DNA of 64,000 bases from Hirudo medicinalis. Lineage: Eukaryota; Annelida; Clitellata; Hirudinida; Hirudinidae. Location: contig MPNW01000102.1 in assembly GCA_011800805.1 (NCBI GenBank), positions 81,215 through 145,214 on the forward strand, written 5' to 3'. The stretch's first letter is position 1; each line of letters starts with the position of its first letter. The position numbers and the translations under genes are program-made. The notes below the pieces were generated by a model. That model ran no database searches, was not told where the DNA came from, and saw only the letters and a program-made list of their open reading frames with translations. Below, piece after piece: positions 24,501 to 38,000 of the stretch.

Positions 24501-27500
24501 GCTGAAGGTTTCACCAGGAGCAATGCTTAGGTATTGATAGTCTGGAAGTAATTGTTACATTAGAAACAGTTGTGATCAAAGTGGACCCAATCAGTCATCA
24601 TCACATCCCCATTTCATACCCTTGGTGGAGCATTGATCTTTCAAGCAAATGGAAAACACATCGTCCAGATCAATGAGTTGAACATATACCTACAAATATT
24701 TCGTCCTCAGAGAGACTCAAAAATGTTTAAAATCAATAAAAACTCATCAAACAAGTTTCTTAAATGCATTTATAGAAATTAAATAAGTTGCATCTTATTA
24801 AATCTAAATTAAATATCTGAGAAGAAAACGCATTCTAACATTGCAAGGAAGGACTCCTTCATTCAAGACTTGAATTGGAAGTGTTTCCTTGTGGTGCACT
24901 TGAATTTTTCGAAAATTTAAAATGAGATTATTGGAATCACTTCTCTGTACAGGCTTCAATACTCTTAAATAAGGCAGGACACCCTCTCCAAATATTTCAA
25001 AAGTCAAATTGGAGTCTTTTGTACCATCTACTGATGCTTCAAAAATTGCTGAGTAGGTCTTTAAAAGTCATTAATTAGAATTAATTGAAATTGATAAACA
25101 ATTTTTATGAAGTGACAAATGGAAACCTTCATAGCAGTTGGTGAAAATGAAACATTAACATAAATGCATTCCAGAGGAGGAATCTGATAGGAAGGTGGTG
25201 ATACAACAAAAGCTGACTCATCTTGACCGTCACTGGCGAATCCATCAAATGTATTGACAACAAATGTAACACTACATGGAATCTTTGGGGGCAAACATGA
25301 AGTTAATATAAGTGAAATAGCAATCAAGCAATAATATCCAGTGATACCTTCTCAACATTAATTATTTTAAATCTAGCGGAAGCAATCGAACCGACAAATA
25401 AGTTGTTGAACTCAAATCTCTTCTCCTTTTTATTATAAAATCCAACACCTTTCAAACATTTTGAAAATTTTGAGTTCTCTTCTAAATTCCTCTCAATATA
25501 ATGCTCTTCAAATATTAATGATTCATTGTGAATTTCAATTCTTGGTAAACAAAATTCAGCCATCAAGTTGTAGTACATTCCTTTATTAGCCTCTCCAGTT
25601 TTGGTTTTAATTCCAGGAATGTCTATCAAAAGGACCTTCAATACAATTCTTAATCTTACAAATATCATATAAATAAAGTAAAAACTTTAGAATTAAAATA
25701 ATAAATAAATGAATTAAAAACTTATTAAATGACCTTTACTTAATCACTCATTCAAAGGCATTCTAACCCCTGACAAATAATCAAGATCATGATTCCATCT
25801 CTAAGTATAAATATAATAATTTAAACATGCTTTGTTAAAATAAGCTTGCCATTTAGAGATTAACCATTTAAATGTTTAAATATAAATGTACATAGTCATA
25901 GAAACTCTTGCGAGTGGCTAGGAATTGAACTCCTAACAGAGCTGCACCGACGCAAAAGTCTTAAGCACCTTATAACATGTTCAATATCTTGGAAATTTTT
26001 ATGCCGAAATGCCGAAGTAATGCTTCGAATAAAATCAAAAATTGAACCCAGAGTGATGCTTCAAACATTGAGTGGAAAATAAAATCATTTTAAAGCTTGC
26101 AGCCCACCGCAGGTCCAAGGAGCGCCGAACTGGAGTTTGCCCGCCCCTACCTTAGGACTGACCCTTGAGCCAATTTCATATTTCTTAAACTTTGGTTGTT
26201 CTGTTTGTTTTTGTTCAGCCCAATAAAAAAAAGGTACCTTATAAACCATTAGCTACCATTGTTATCATTTATTTTCAGTAGGACTTCCACTCTGACCTGA
26301 TCTAAGCTATGCTCATTTTCAGTTCCATAAAAATAAAACTTTAACTTCAGTTAACTCCTTTCCCATACTCAACAAATTAAGTAATACATATGCATCAGGT
26401 ATTTTTAGAAACTAAGAAATGCAAGTCTAACTTCTTTATGTTTTCCAATGATGTCAGGAGAACATTCTATATTAATGATTGCCTGAGAACCTGCCTCAAT
26501 GATTCCAGATGATGGATACACAAGAAATATTCCCACTGTAACTTTCTCCTGACTTTAATATGAATTTTTGTTTTAATATCAGGAAAATTAACTAACAATT
26601 CTAGCAATAGTAACTCACCTTTTCAATTCTTCTTTTTTCTTTGATTCTTCTTTTTTTTTCAATTTCATGTTGCCTGATTGTTTCCTTAAAAAAAAATATT
26701 TGTTAGTAGTTATTACTTATTTCCAAAACAAACTAAAAAAAGCTTACTTTTTAGACATCATGTCTTCTGAAGATTCATTTATTACAGGTATTGGCACTGG
26801 CTGACCTTCTTGTGAAATGGAAAATTTAAGGTCAAACTTTTCGCCCGTATTCTCTATGACAATTTGCATTGTTTTCCTTTCTCCAAGTGCAAGAGGCCCA
26901 AAATTTATGCACTCAGAAGGCACTATCTTAAATCTGAAATCATTTCAGCTTACATGATTGAAATTATATATTTAATTAATAGAAGCATGAAGAGTAGCTT
27001 ACTTGGTCCATGTTGATCTTGCAGAAACTTTTATTGGAATGTTTGCAATAGATTCCTTACTGTCATGGAAAGACCTGGAATCTATCACAAGGCATTTTAG
27101 TAATGGCAAATCTTTGACATTAATTTCGTGCTTTGGAAAAAACTTGATCAAAACACTAGTTGGCTTCTCATTAGGCAGAAGCAAACCAGTCAAAGGATCA
27201 ATGCAAATATGCTTGTTAATGTCCATGTTCTTCTTGTCATTGCTTAGCTCAAATCTGAATAAAATTCAACTTTCAACAAATAATTCAATTTAAATACAAG
27301 TAAAATTCACCTGAATGATGTGTTATATTTCCCTTTATTTCTCAGAGTACAAATTTGTTGTACTTCCTCACCCACCTTACTTAACCCAAAATCTATACCC
27401 CCACTGCTTCCTGCATGGAAAACAAAATCATTCACAATCCAAGTCTTAATTAAAGTTCTATATCTAACCTTTAGCAAAGCTTATGTCAAGTGCCACATCG

Positions 27501-28494
27501 TAAGCTTCAGCTGAGATGAAAATATTCTCACTTTGGGTTAATCCTATAATCTTGGTTGCATCATAAACCTAAAAATCCAAGCATTACATTTCAAAAGTAA
27601 ACTTAAAACAACATAAAAGAAAAATATTTCAGATAGACTTCAAATATTCTATGCAAAGCTAGGTTAAAAAATGTTAAACTGAACATGAAAAAGTTTGTAA
27701 AAAGAAGATTGAAGCTAATAAAATAAATTTTAAAATTATGACAAATGCAAATTTCTAAAGCTACATAAAATCATCACACCATTGCATGAAGAAGAGTATT
27801 TGCAAGCAAATGAGCAAAGTTTTCACTCAGCAACAAAAATTACAAAAAATATAATTTAAGGTTGAGAGTAAATTTTAGGCAATCATATCAGCTCACTTCA
27901 AGTCGTACACTCTTATTCAAGATAGTAACAGGTTTTTCAGCTTTAAAATGAAACCATGCTTCATAGCTACAAAGAGGAGGTATCAGGCCTTCTTCTGTGC
28001 ATACACTGAATTCTTTGCCCAAACCATCCAAACCCATTAATTTCCATGTAATAGGCAATGAGGTTTTGTTTTTAAGAATCACAGCCTTAGACTGTTGCCT
28101 GAAAAAGTGAATGTTATTTCTAACAATTTCAAATTCAACTCCTGTGGCTCTATAACCAAAGTTTTTTTAAATTGTGTAATGGAAGTTCATAATTTTAACA
28201 ATTAAATTGTTAAATAACCCATAACCATCATCATCATCATCACCATCACCAGGGTAGCCAAGAGGGGGCAAGTGTCCAGGAGCCCGCCCAATTTTTTGGG
28301 GACTGCCTGGATTTTAAAGTATTAAAATTACAATCATGACCTTTTCTTGCTTTTCCATTACCACATCAACCTAGCATTGGGGCCCGTGGCTGCTCTGTCT
28401 AGGGGCCCAAAATTCCTGTTGGCAGTCCTGACCATCATCGTCGTCGTCGTCGTCGTCATCGTCATCATCATCATCATCATCGTCGTCGTCGTCG

Positions 28495-28541
<47 letters not shown>

Positions 28542-28544
28542 GTC

Positions 28545-28588
<44 letters not shown>

Positions 28589-28919
28589 TCTACTGCAAAG
28601 TAANCAACAACAATAATATTAATAATCTGTCTCCTGAACTTCTTACAAACAATCTCAATTCAGCAGCCATTTGGCATCCAAAATAACATTAACTTTGACG
28701 GATTCTGTCATCCTCCACTTGCAAGCATTTTTATGATCTCTTGGACCACCAAGCGAGGTGTTTCTGATTGAAATGTGTTTTGCAGTTCATTCTGCTTATT
28801 ATGAGTAATAAACACCACCATCATCATCACCATCATCGTCATCATCACCATCACCATCACCGTCACCGTCATCGTCACCGTCACCGTAGGCGTCGCCGTC
28901 GTCGTCATCGTCGTCGTCG

Positions 28920-28963
<44 letters not shown>

Positions 28964-28967
28964 GTCG

Positions 28968-29011
<44 letters not shown>

Positions 29012-32000
29012 GTTACCTGTGTAGAAGTACACCTTCAAAGTCCAGTTGAGTATCAAACTCTAGCTCGGGAATTGATCCCTGACATGTTAGTTTGAAGACA
29101 ACAGGCTCAGGGTTGCTTTTGATGCAACATACCAATGAATCTTGGAATACTCCAGGAGCTTTAGGATAAGCCCAAACATGGAGCAACTGTTTGAAATTTT
29201 TAAAAATTATAAAAACATAAAAAAGACATGAATATTCAATATTAATGCAAGCCAAGAAGAGACCTTTGTTTCTCCTGGATAAAGAATCATAAAAGCTGGG
29301 TGGAGTAAAAATGTTTCTTCATCTTTATCATCGAGAAATGCAAAGTTAACTGCTACTTCAAATGGAGAAATGTTGACAATGTTCAATCTTTCACCATTCT
29401 CAGGATAAACACAGTCTTTATATCTAATATATCAAACAGTATTCAGCTTGACAAATTTAAAGATTATACTTTTTAAGTAAGTGTCCTCAAAGACAAATCA
29501 AAATTTTAGTCATACATACTTAACTTGGAAAATTAAAGTTTATTTGTGTCAACTTCTGGCACATCAACTGGCACCCAACATTTTTTTTATGTCGGACAAA
29601 TAATATGGTGAAAGTTTTCATAGATCATTAAGGAGCAGTCACACCTTATTTATTATATTAGCCTAAATTTGAGGTTCTCAAGTTTTATCCATGATTTAAA
29701 TATAAATTATGTTGTAATTATCTATAATTTTTTTAAAGTGGTTCTTCAAAGAAAAAGAGTGTGTGGTATATATACTTTTATCAATATCTCTCTAAGTCAT
29801 TGGAATTTCAACTTGTTTGTCCCTACAACTTAAGTTTTCCATGATATTTAGATGCAGCATTTGCACTCTAAAACATGTTATATAAGGAACATGCTTAGCA
29901 AATTTATTCATTGTAACTGTATTAACTTTTAAACACACTAAGTTCTTGGTCAGGTCTCAAAAACCCAAAAGAACCATTCTTCAAAATGACCTACAATATT
30001 TAAGGGTAGCAGATGCTTAAAAAGTGGGCCTAAGCCATGTTGTGTAGAGGAGACATGTTGTGATTAAGAGGAGAGAAGACATCCTTGTAATTTTTGATTG
30101 CTCTTAGATAGTGACGTTAGGTAGCTACCAACCACTAGTTAATGTGGCCAAACACAAGGGAATGAAAGCCATGCTTTCAGGTTAAGATCTCAATTGTGTT
30201 TAATATATTCAAAATATGTAAAAACAGTTGAAGTATGTTGGATTTTGAAGAACTAACTCCAAACCCTAACACTTGTCAATGAATAGAATAATGGTAACAG
30301 TAAGTTCATAAGTCATAAGTAGACTTGGATCACAATCTAAGCATAGCAAAAAGTGAATTTGGTCTTATCAAGTGTTTCTACCAACAGAAATCAACATTTT
30401 GTATTCATTAGCATGGAAATAATAACTTTGGCAGTACCGAGATTGTACTCTCCCACTATTCAATGTTCACAGATGTTTAAATTACATTAAATTAAAATTG
30501 GAAACAATCCTTCTTATCATCACTTGAGGATCATACACTTTTAAATCACTGATAACTGGTGAAAAAGCAGAAATGTAGTTTATCACATGCTCCTGCACTA
30601 CTGTAACCAGATTAGTAGAAGTGCAAGTCCCAGCATTCTCTCCATCTGCATTCTGTCACATTATTGCATTAATGATTATCGTCACATCCCTTGCTCCTAA
30701 ACAATACCGTTTTGCTATTTTAAACCCTTGCTATGAGTGAGATCGTAGAAAGAATGTTTAGATGTATAGATGCACCAAGACCACATAATTTGGTAGCATT
30801 AGTGACATTTTCAATTCATGACAGTATTATTATTATTATAATTGACTGGAAAGGAACATTCATACATCGTTGCAATGCTTTTACAATCAGCTCACATTTA
30901 AACAAGATGATCAATTAACTTACTTTTCTCTGGATTTGCCAACAAGAAGAGGTCCAAAATCAAAGATGTTTTTTGAATGGATGAATTTTTTCATGATGAT
31001 TTCATTTGAACCATGTGTCCTAATGCAAGATGGAAAGATTACCCTGGCAACATCAGATAAGAAGAAGAATAATCAGATATGTCAGATAACATCATGGGCA
31101 ATTGGCAGGAGTAACTATAACTCACTTATCAGAGAATTTTAATTTTGTTTTTTCATATGAAATATTTGCTATTTTAATTTTGTTTTTTCTTACAAAATGC
31201 TTGCAGGCATGCAGGTCGGCATTCCCGCAAGAGGTAATAGCAACAATCCTAATGTGTCGTGTTCGCAACCCAGCCTGGGAGCGAGTAGGGGTGCTACGTA
31301 AATGGCAGAGCGATTAAAAAGTTTCCTTCTTATTCGGATGCAAAAGGTACTCAAAAAAGATTGGCTAAACATAAGCATCATTTAAAAAACAAACATTAGA
31401 ACTTTACTTTGGCTGATCAGAAATTGTAGGGAAGCAGCAAAGTCCAGACAGTGTAATTTGATATTTTTTTCTACTTCCAACCAATTCAAAATTGAGAGAT
31501 TTGCAAACATTGACGACCTTGTCAGATCTAAACTTCACATTCAAAATTATTTCAGACATTGCTGGTACAATCCATCTGCTTTTTCTACAAGAAAAATTTG
31601 GTAATGTACTATTTCATCTTGTTGCAAAATAAAATCATTACTTGAGATGAAAGTAAAATAATTTTTGAATCTTTTCAAAATCCTCCTCATTTCTAAAACT
31701 CAATTTTCCTTGATTTTCCAAGTTTTGAAAAGATGATTCTTCATTAGTAACATTGATTTGTTTTATATGTTTGCTTGCTGATGGACTTGATACATCAAGT
31801 CCATTTACATTTTCTTTAATTTCAGCCTGTGAAATGCTTCAAAAAAAGCATTTATAATTAATTACATTTACAGAGAAATTTGATTTTACTCTTACTTCTA
31901 ATTTCATTACACTTTAATTGTAATTGATAGTTATAAGCTCAACAAACTAATATATAGATATGATAGGTAATTTATATGTTTTCAAACCCATCAAAAGTCG

Positions 32001-35000
32001 AAGAATCAACAAATTGAAAATATTCTAAGCCATTGGTAATAATGCTTGATCTCTCAGAAGGATATGGAACAACAGAAAAAGTAACTGGTGGAGGAATATC
32101 TAAATCAGTTTTATTTAGACCAAGGGCTTCTAACACCTGCTCAAGTTGTTAAAGAAAATGCAATCATTATTTAATGAAAAATATGAATATTATATATGCA
32201 ACTTATACATTAACCTGATTAGGATTGGGGAGGACATTTGATTTTGCAATGATGAAATATGGAGTATACAAATGTTGGCAGGAAACATTAACAATAAAGT
32301 GAGTTATTCCAGAGCCCTCTTTGACAACCAAATCTGTTGCTGGAGTTTCATCATGATCGTCTGCCTGAATAGCATTTTGTGAACAGTTAAACTTCAATTC
32401 TGTATGAAACTTTAAGCATTACCTTTAGTGTTTCAAACATTTCATTCGCTTTGTCTTTCTTATTATTTCCAGTTGCATCTATAACACATAAACCACTCCA
32501 TAAATAACATAAAAAAGCATCAAAGCCACATCTAAATTTAAGACTTTAAAAATAAGTAAGGGTAAAGTCCTGTAAGCTAAACCATATTATTAATTCAGGT
32601 ATTTAAATGATCATTCAAATTAAATTTAACTTTTCCATAAAACATAATTGTAACTAAAACTTTGTATTTCAATGTGATTCAATAATAAAATTACTTTGTT
32701 TCTTTGTTTTTTTAATTTGGTCAGCATCCACAGGTAATGATGATGGTAACGCTTTAAGTGAGCCATCTTTTTGATCCCAAAACTCAAAAATGTTGCTGAT
32801 ATTTACAAACTCATTTTCAAATGAAATAAACCTAGAAATCAAACAATAAAATTGTTTAAACTATGTTGACAAGATCATAATTTCAATAGACAAAAAATTA
32901 AAAACCTTTGTTCTAAAACTGAGTCATCTTCATGCAACATTGAGCAGCAACTTTCAGAAATTGAATGTCTGAATTGAATAACAAGTTGTATTAGTATGTA
33001 ATATAATTATATTACATTATATTACTTTAATTGCTCTAAGAGTTTCTATCAATCATATAGTCAACAAAGTTATGACTGCATCTATATTCACTACTAGCCA
33101 ATTCAAGTTTGAAATTGTTTAAAATCTCTGCTAGGTGCACCAGAGTAGAAAGGGCGACTGCCTCATCTGCCGATTCCAATTTGCCTAGGACTGGCCACGA
33201 CTGGTGGTCGAAGAATCAAGAGTTTAGCTATGGTGCATCTCCATTAGGAGTTCAATTGCTGGCATGCTCTTGAGAGTTTAATCGCTTATTACAGTTACCT
33301 CGTCAACTGAATGGGTAATGAATGAATTTAATTGCAAACATGCCACCTTGATAAACCCAGCCATAGAACAATCATGTTAATAACCTTAAGCCAATTTAAA
33401 TCCAACCTGCTCGAAATGCGTGGTTCGTGATCTTGGGGATCTGATGCATCAGTTCTGGGCCCTGCATCCCTATGATCTTTATTTCTTACAAGTTTCTCAT
33501 TTGTATCTACTTTTTTCTTTTTTCCCTTTCCCCTTCAAAAACAAAACCCATTTAATAAAAACTTCATTCTAATTACATGGAAAGTTTCTAACTGCTTGTC
33601 TTCTTTTTCATCTTTCTCATGTTTGCTTCTTTCCAATTCTTCAGTTTTTTTTCTCATTCAAAAATAAAAATTAAAAAATTAATTTGTAGTAAGAAAAATA
33701 ATAATTATAATTCAGCAGCTAAGATTCGGTTTTATATATATAAATTTGAACCATTTTTAAATATTTTCATCATCGTTTCAGCTGACCTACTCTCAGTAAA
33801 ATCTCAACATATTTGCTTCTTTGATTTTGAAATTGTGGTTTTATGTGCCATACAAAGGATCTAGAACTTTGAAACTTAAAAAAACAAACAAAAAACAATG
33901 CTTAACTGACCCTGTTTCCTTATAACTACACTTCAATGATAGCCCACTGCATTAATAATTATTAATATTATTAAAGGAGAAACTTTCAAAGGAATTTCAC
34001 TCTAGTTCAAATATTATTATTTTGTTTCATGCAAAAGATTTTGTGTATGTATATAAACTTTTTTTTTTTAAAGGTTACTGAACTTTGCCATTGATTGTCA
34101 ATGGTACTACATGAAAATTAGATGAATTGTGCCGGTCGGTTGCCAAAACAGAAATGTTGAAAAATTTTGTTTTGCACTTGGAATACATTCAAGGGGTGGT
34201 ATGTTGACAGATTAATTAAATGTGGATAATTAATAATTAATTTCTGTGTTTTGGATGAAATCACTAAGAATTAATATAAATATGTAGTAGACTGATGTAT
34301 AAGGTGTTAGTAAAACAATTATCTCTTATCTTAATTAACTTACCAGGTTTCATAATAACAAGAAAATGGTATCAACCTTTCAAGCAATGCCTTTTTGAAA
34401 TCTCGACTCCTTCTATTGAATTCTTTTTTATCTTCATCATTGAAAGTGTCAAATTCATCCTCAGAAATGTCATTCAAATGTTTCAATGTCATCATTTCTT
34501 GTGCTTTAAGTTGATTTACTTTAAAAAAAAGTTAAAACTTTAGATTATGATGTTTGCAAAAGTGATGCTTTTGACACTGAAAAGCAAAAGCATTTTAAAA
34601 TCAATATTTCATGTAAATAAAAAAAACTAACAAAGTAAATAATTCTCTTATGCAAAAAGTCTTATTTTATAAAAACTGTAAATTTAAGTAAAAAATAGTA
34701 ATAACTACAACCATTTTTCACAGAGCAAATTTTTGCAGTGATAAGAACAATTAGTACACATGCCCAGCCAAAATAAAATTTTGAATGTGAAAGCAAAGAT
34801 TTAATTGCCTTACGTTGATATGCTGAAGTTTCCTCCTGCTTTTTTTTTAAATGATTCATAGGGAAGCTTCAGGCTTATTGCATAAATAAATTGCCTCTTT
34901 CCTACAGCTTTCAGAAAGCAGAGAACAGTGTCTTGACAACTCTCTGTGAAAAGAGAATCTAATCCATCGAAAATTACACCTGTCAGGCAATCTGCAAACT

Positions 35001-38000
35001 TTTTTAAGCACTTTACTTTTTTTTATGTACAATTTTTATTCATCACTTGCACCAACCATGAGCCGCTCAGAAAGCAAAGCAATAATGACATCTTCTGGCA
35101 AAATAGTGGCCCACAGCTTTGTGCCATTTGTTAGAGTTATGCATTTTCCCTCTTCTCTTTCTTTTTTAAGCATACCTTTTTCATTCTGAAAATAAATCAT
35201 CAACATTTCTGTTAGCAATAATAATGTTATAGCAATGCAATTTCTTTATTGGTTGCTATTCATATTTTGCTTGCTTGCTTATTGTAGAGTGGCAGTTAGG
35301 TTTAGTTGCAGGCTTAGGCCATCAGCCTGGACATTTAATAAATAAATAAATAAAATACAAACTCACTGCTATAGATTTCATCCCATTCAAAGATAGTCTT
35401 GTGCCACCTTGACATTACATGATAAACATTAATCAATTCTAATTAACAGCGGCAATAATTTTAAAAAAGCCCCTCTAAAAATGGTAGATAATCAGAATGT
35501 CATAACCAATACTTTTTCAAGTAACAACCAAATTTTAAGTTAAAGTTATCTAGCATTTGAAGGCAAAATTTCCTAAGTNACAAAAATCACAATTCCCTTC
35601 TTAAAATGGTCATCATCGATTCCTGTGTCTGCCTTAATATCTTTAGTTAAGGTTTTAATCAGATTACTCCCCTTCACAAGCCATTCACATCTTTCCTTGA
35701 AACATTCTTGTTGAAATTGCTCTACATTAAACAATATCATATTTAATAACACGTTATCTTTGAATAAATAATCTAATCTTCACTTAATTCTGCTTCACTG
35801 ATATCTTGACTTAGAAACTCATTAGAAATGTCTTCTAAAACAAAATATCTTTTTTTAGTCTGATCAAAAGCTTATTCATTTTCTCATTAGTGTCTCTTAA
35901 ATACCAGGTTCAGTGGTAATTTCATATACTTTCTTCTCCGTTGATATTCCTTCATTTGATTCTTGATATGCTTGCACCAATTCTGAATAAAACATTAAAT
36001 AAAAAAAAATGAAGTTGGACCAAGAAATATTGAAAACCCTCAAAATTAGAAACCTATGTAATATTTCAAAATGACTTGGTGTAGGCCTTCTCCTGGCAGT
36101 CGAGGAGGAAGCAGCACGTTATTGAAGTCGTCGTAACAATTCAACAGCCTCATTACCTTTTTTATTAATTTCATTTTTAAATGAAAAAGACTAAAGCAGA
36201 GCTGAACCCTTGTATGTAATTCAATAAATAGTACAATTTATCTTGCATTATGAATGTTTCAACTAAAAATTGAAAAATCCCTTTATTTATTATCCATACA
36301 TAGTAATATTTGTAGTAACTGCTACCTACATAACTTAGATATGTACAAACAATTTAAATTTTCTGAAGACCTGCTTTCAGATTTTAATGGAATTCAGCTC
36401 ATGAAATATATTGCAACTTAAAATAAATCCAATATTAAATAATTAAACTTTTATTTCAACCTAGATTCAAATGTTTCTAAATAAAATTTAATAAATTTTA
36501 ATTTTTAAAAAAACTTCAGATGTGTGCAAGAGAAGGACAAACTTTCTCTTCTTGCAAATAAATTTCATCCATCTCAAGGCAAAACAGCTCTATGGGATGA
36601 CATGTTGGATTTCTGATGATCAAATTCTTTATGTCATCTTCTGAGTTTGGCAACACAGGACCAAACTCCAATGACTCTCCAATTATTTCAATCCTTTTTT
36701 CTAAACCTTTGCCTATGCAGACTAAGGATTGTGTAATGCTGCTTCCTTTAAACAGCAACTGCAACTGCGTCTGATATTCTTTCTGGAAGTAGAAATTACA
36801 TGAAATTAAATAAGAGGGTGCAGAATCCCCATCAAACAATTACACAATTTCCTCACAAACCATATCCTCCATAGACAATAACCATGATCTTGGTGTCCTC
36901 ATTGACAGTAAACTCACTTTTATAGCCCACATCAACAACATCTTTCAAAAAGCCTTTGTCAGAATATGTCTAATCCTCAAATGCTTTTGCTCAAGAGACA
37001 AAAAAAAATCTGACCAGAGCATATTGAACCTACATATTGATCCAATCCTCAAATATTGCTCCCCAGCTCTGGAGCCCTCATAACAGGCAGCTTATAACCA
37101 AGATCGAACACATTCAAAAATATTTCACAAGAGCCATCCCAGGATTGAGAAAAGAAGCCTTACAGAAGCAGACTTCAGCAACTTGGACTCAAGACTCTTG
37201 GACATCACCTCATTCACTTTATTTCACTTTATAAACTCAATTTATGCCTCTGCTACAAAATAGTTACCCTGATTTCAATTCATCTCGAATGCATGGTCAT
37301 CCCCTGCTATGCCACGAAAAATGCTCCATCACTCATAGGCTATATTTCTGGAATTCTCAGCCCCCAAAATCATCAGTTCCACAACCCCAAATGAATTCCA
37401 ATCTTGTGTCTCTTCCGCTGATCTTAACAAACAACTTGTAATTAAATGATTTCAATTCTTACTCGTCTGCACCATTCAATACCTATCTAGACTCTAGAGT
37501 CTACAAATTTGTGTTAGTGGTCATTCGTGACCCATCATTTTGTTGAAATAAAATAAATAAATAAACACAAAATAAATCGCAGTCTCTTACTTACTGAAGG
37601 TTTGTTTATTTTTGAGGGTTCATTTATTTGGTTTATTTATTGAGGGTTTCATCTCAAAGATGAATCTCTTCATAAATCATGCATCTTTGAATGGGCTCAA
37701 ATTAAACTATCTTACTCTATTAATCAATTTTAAGAGATAATTCATGAAACAAAGGAGGATAATTAGATATAAATCACATTATCATAACAGTGACTTAAAT
37801 AAATGGAACCAATGTATACCTCAGTTCTAGGAGTGAATTTAACTTGCACATTACTCCTGCAATTAGGTTGTACCACACCATGTGATGGTATTAGATCAAA
37901 TACTGGACATGAATTATCATTAGAAATGCTTCTCTTCAAATGTCCTTGCTTTTCCTTTTTCTCCTGACATAAGGTTAAATATGTTAAAATTAATTTAATA

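Noticed and set aside
28768..29056. Long open frames encoding poly-His, poly-Asp, poly-Met or poly-Ser
   Set aside because: They are translations of a trinucleotide microsatellite in a HYDIN intron, open in every frame on both strands.
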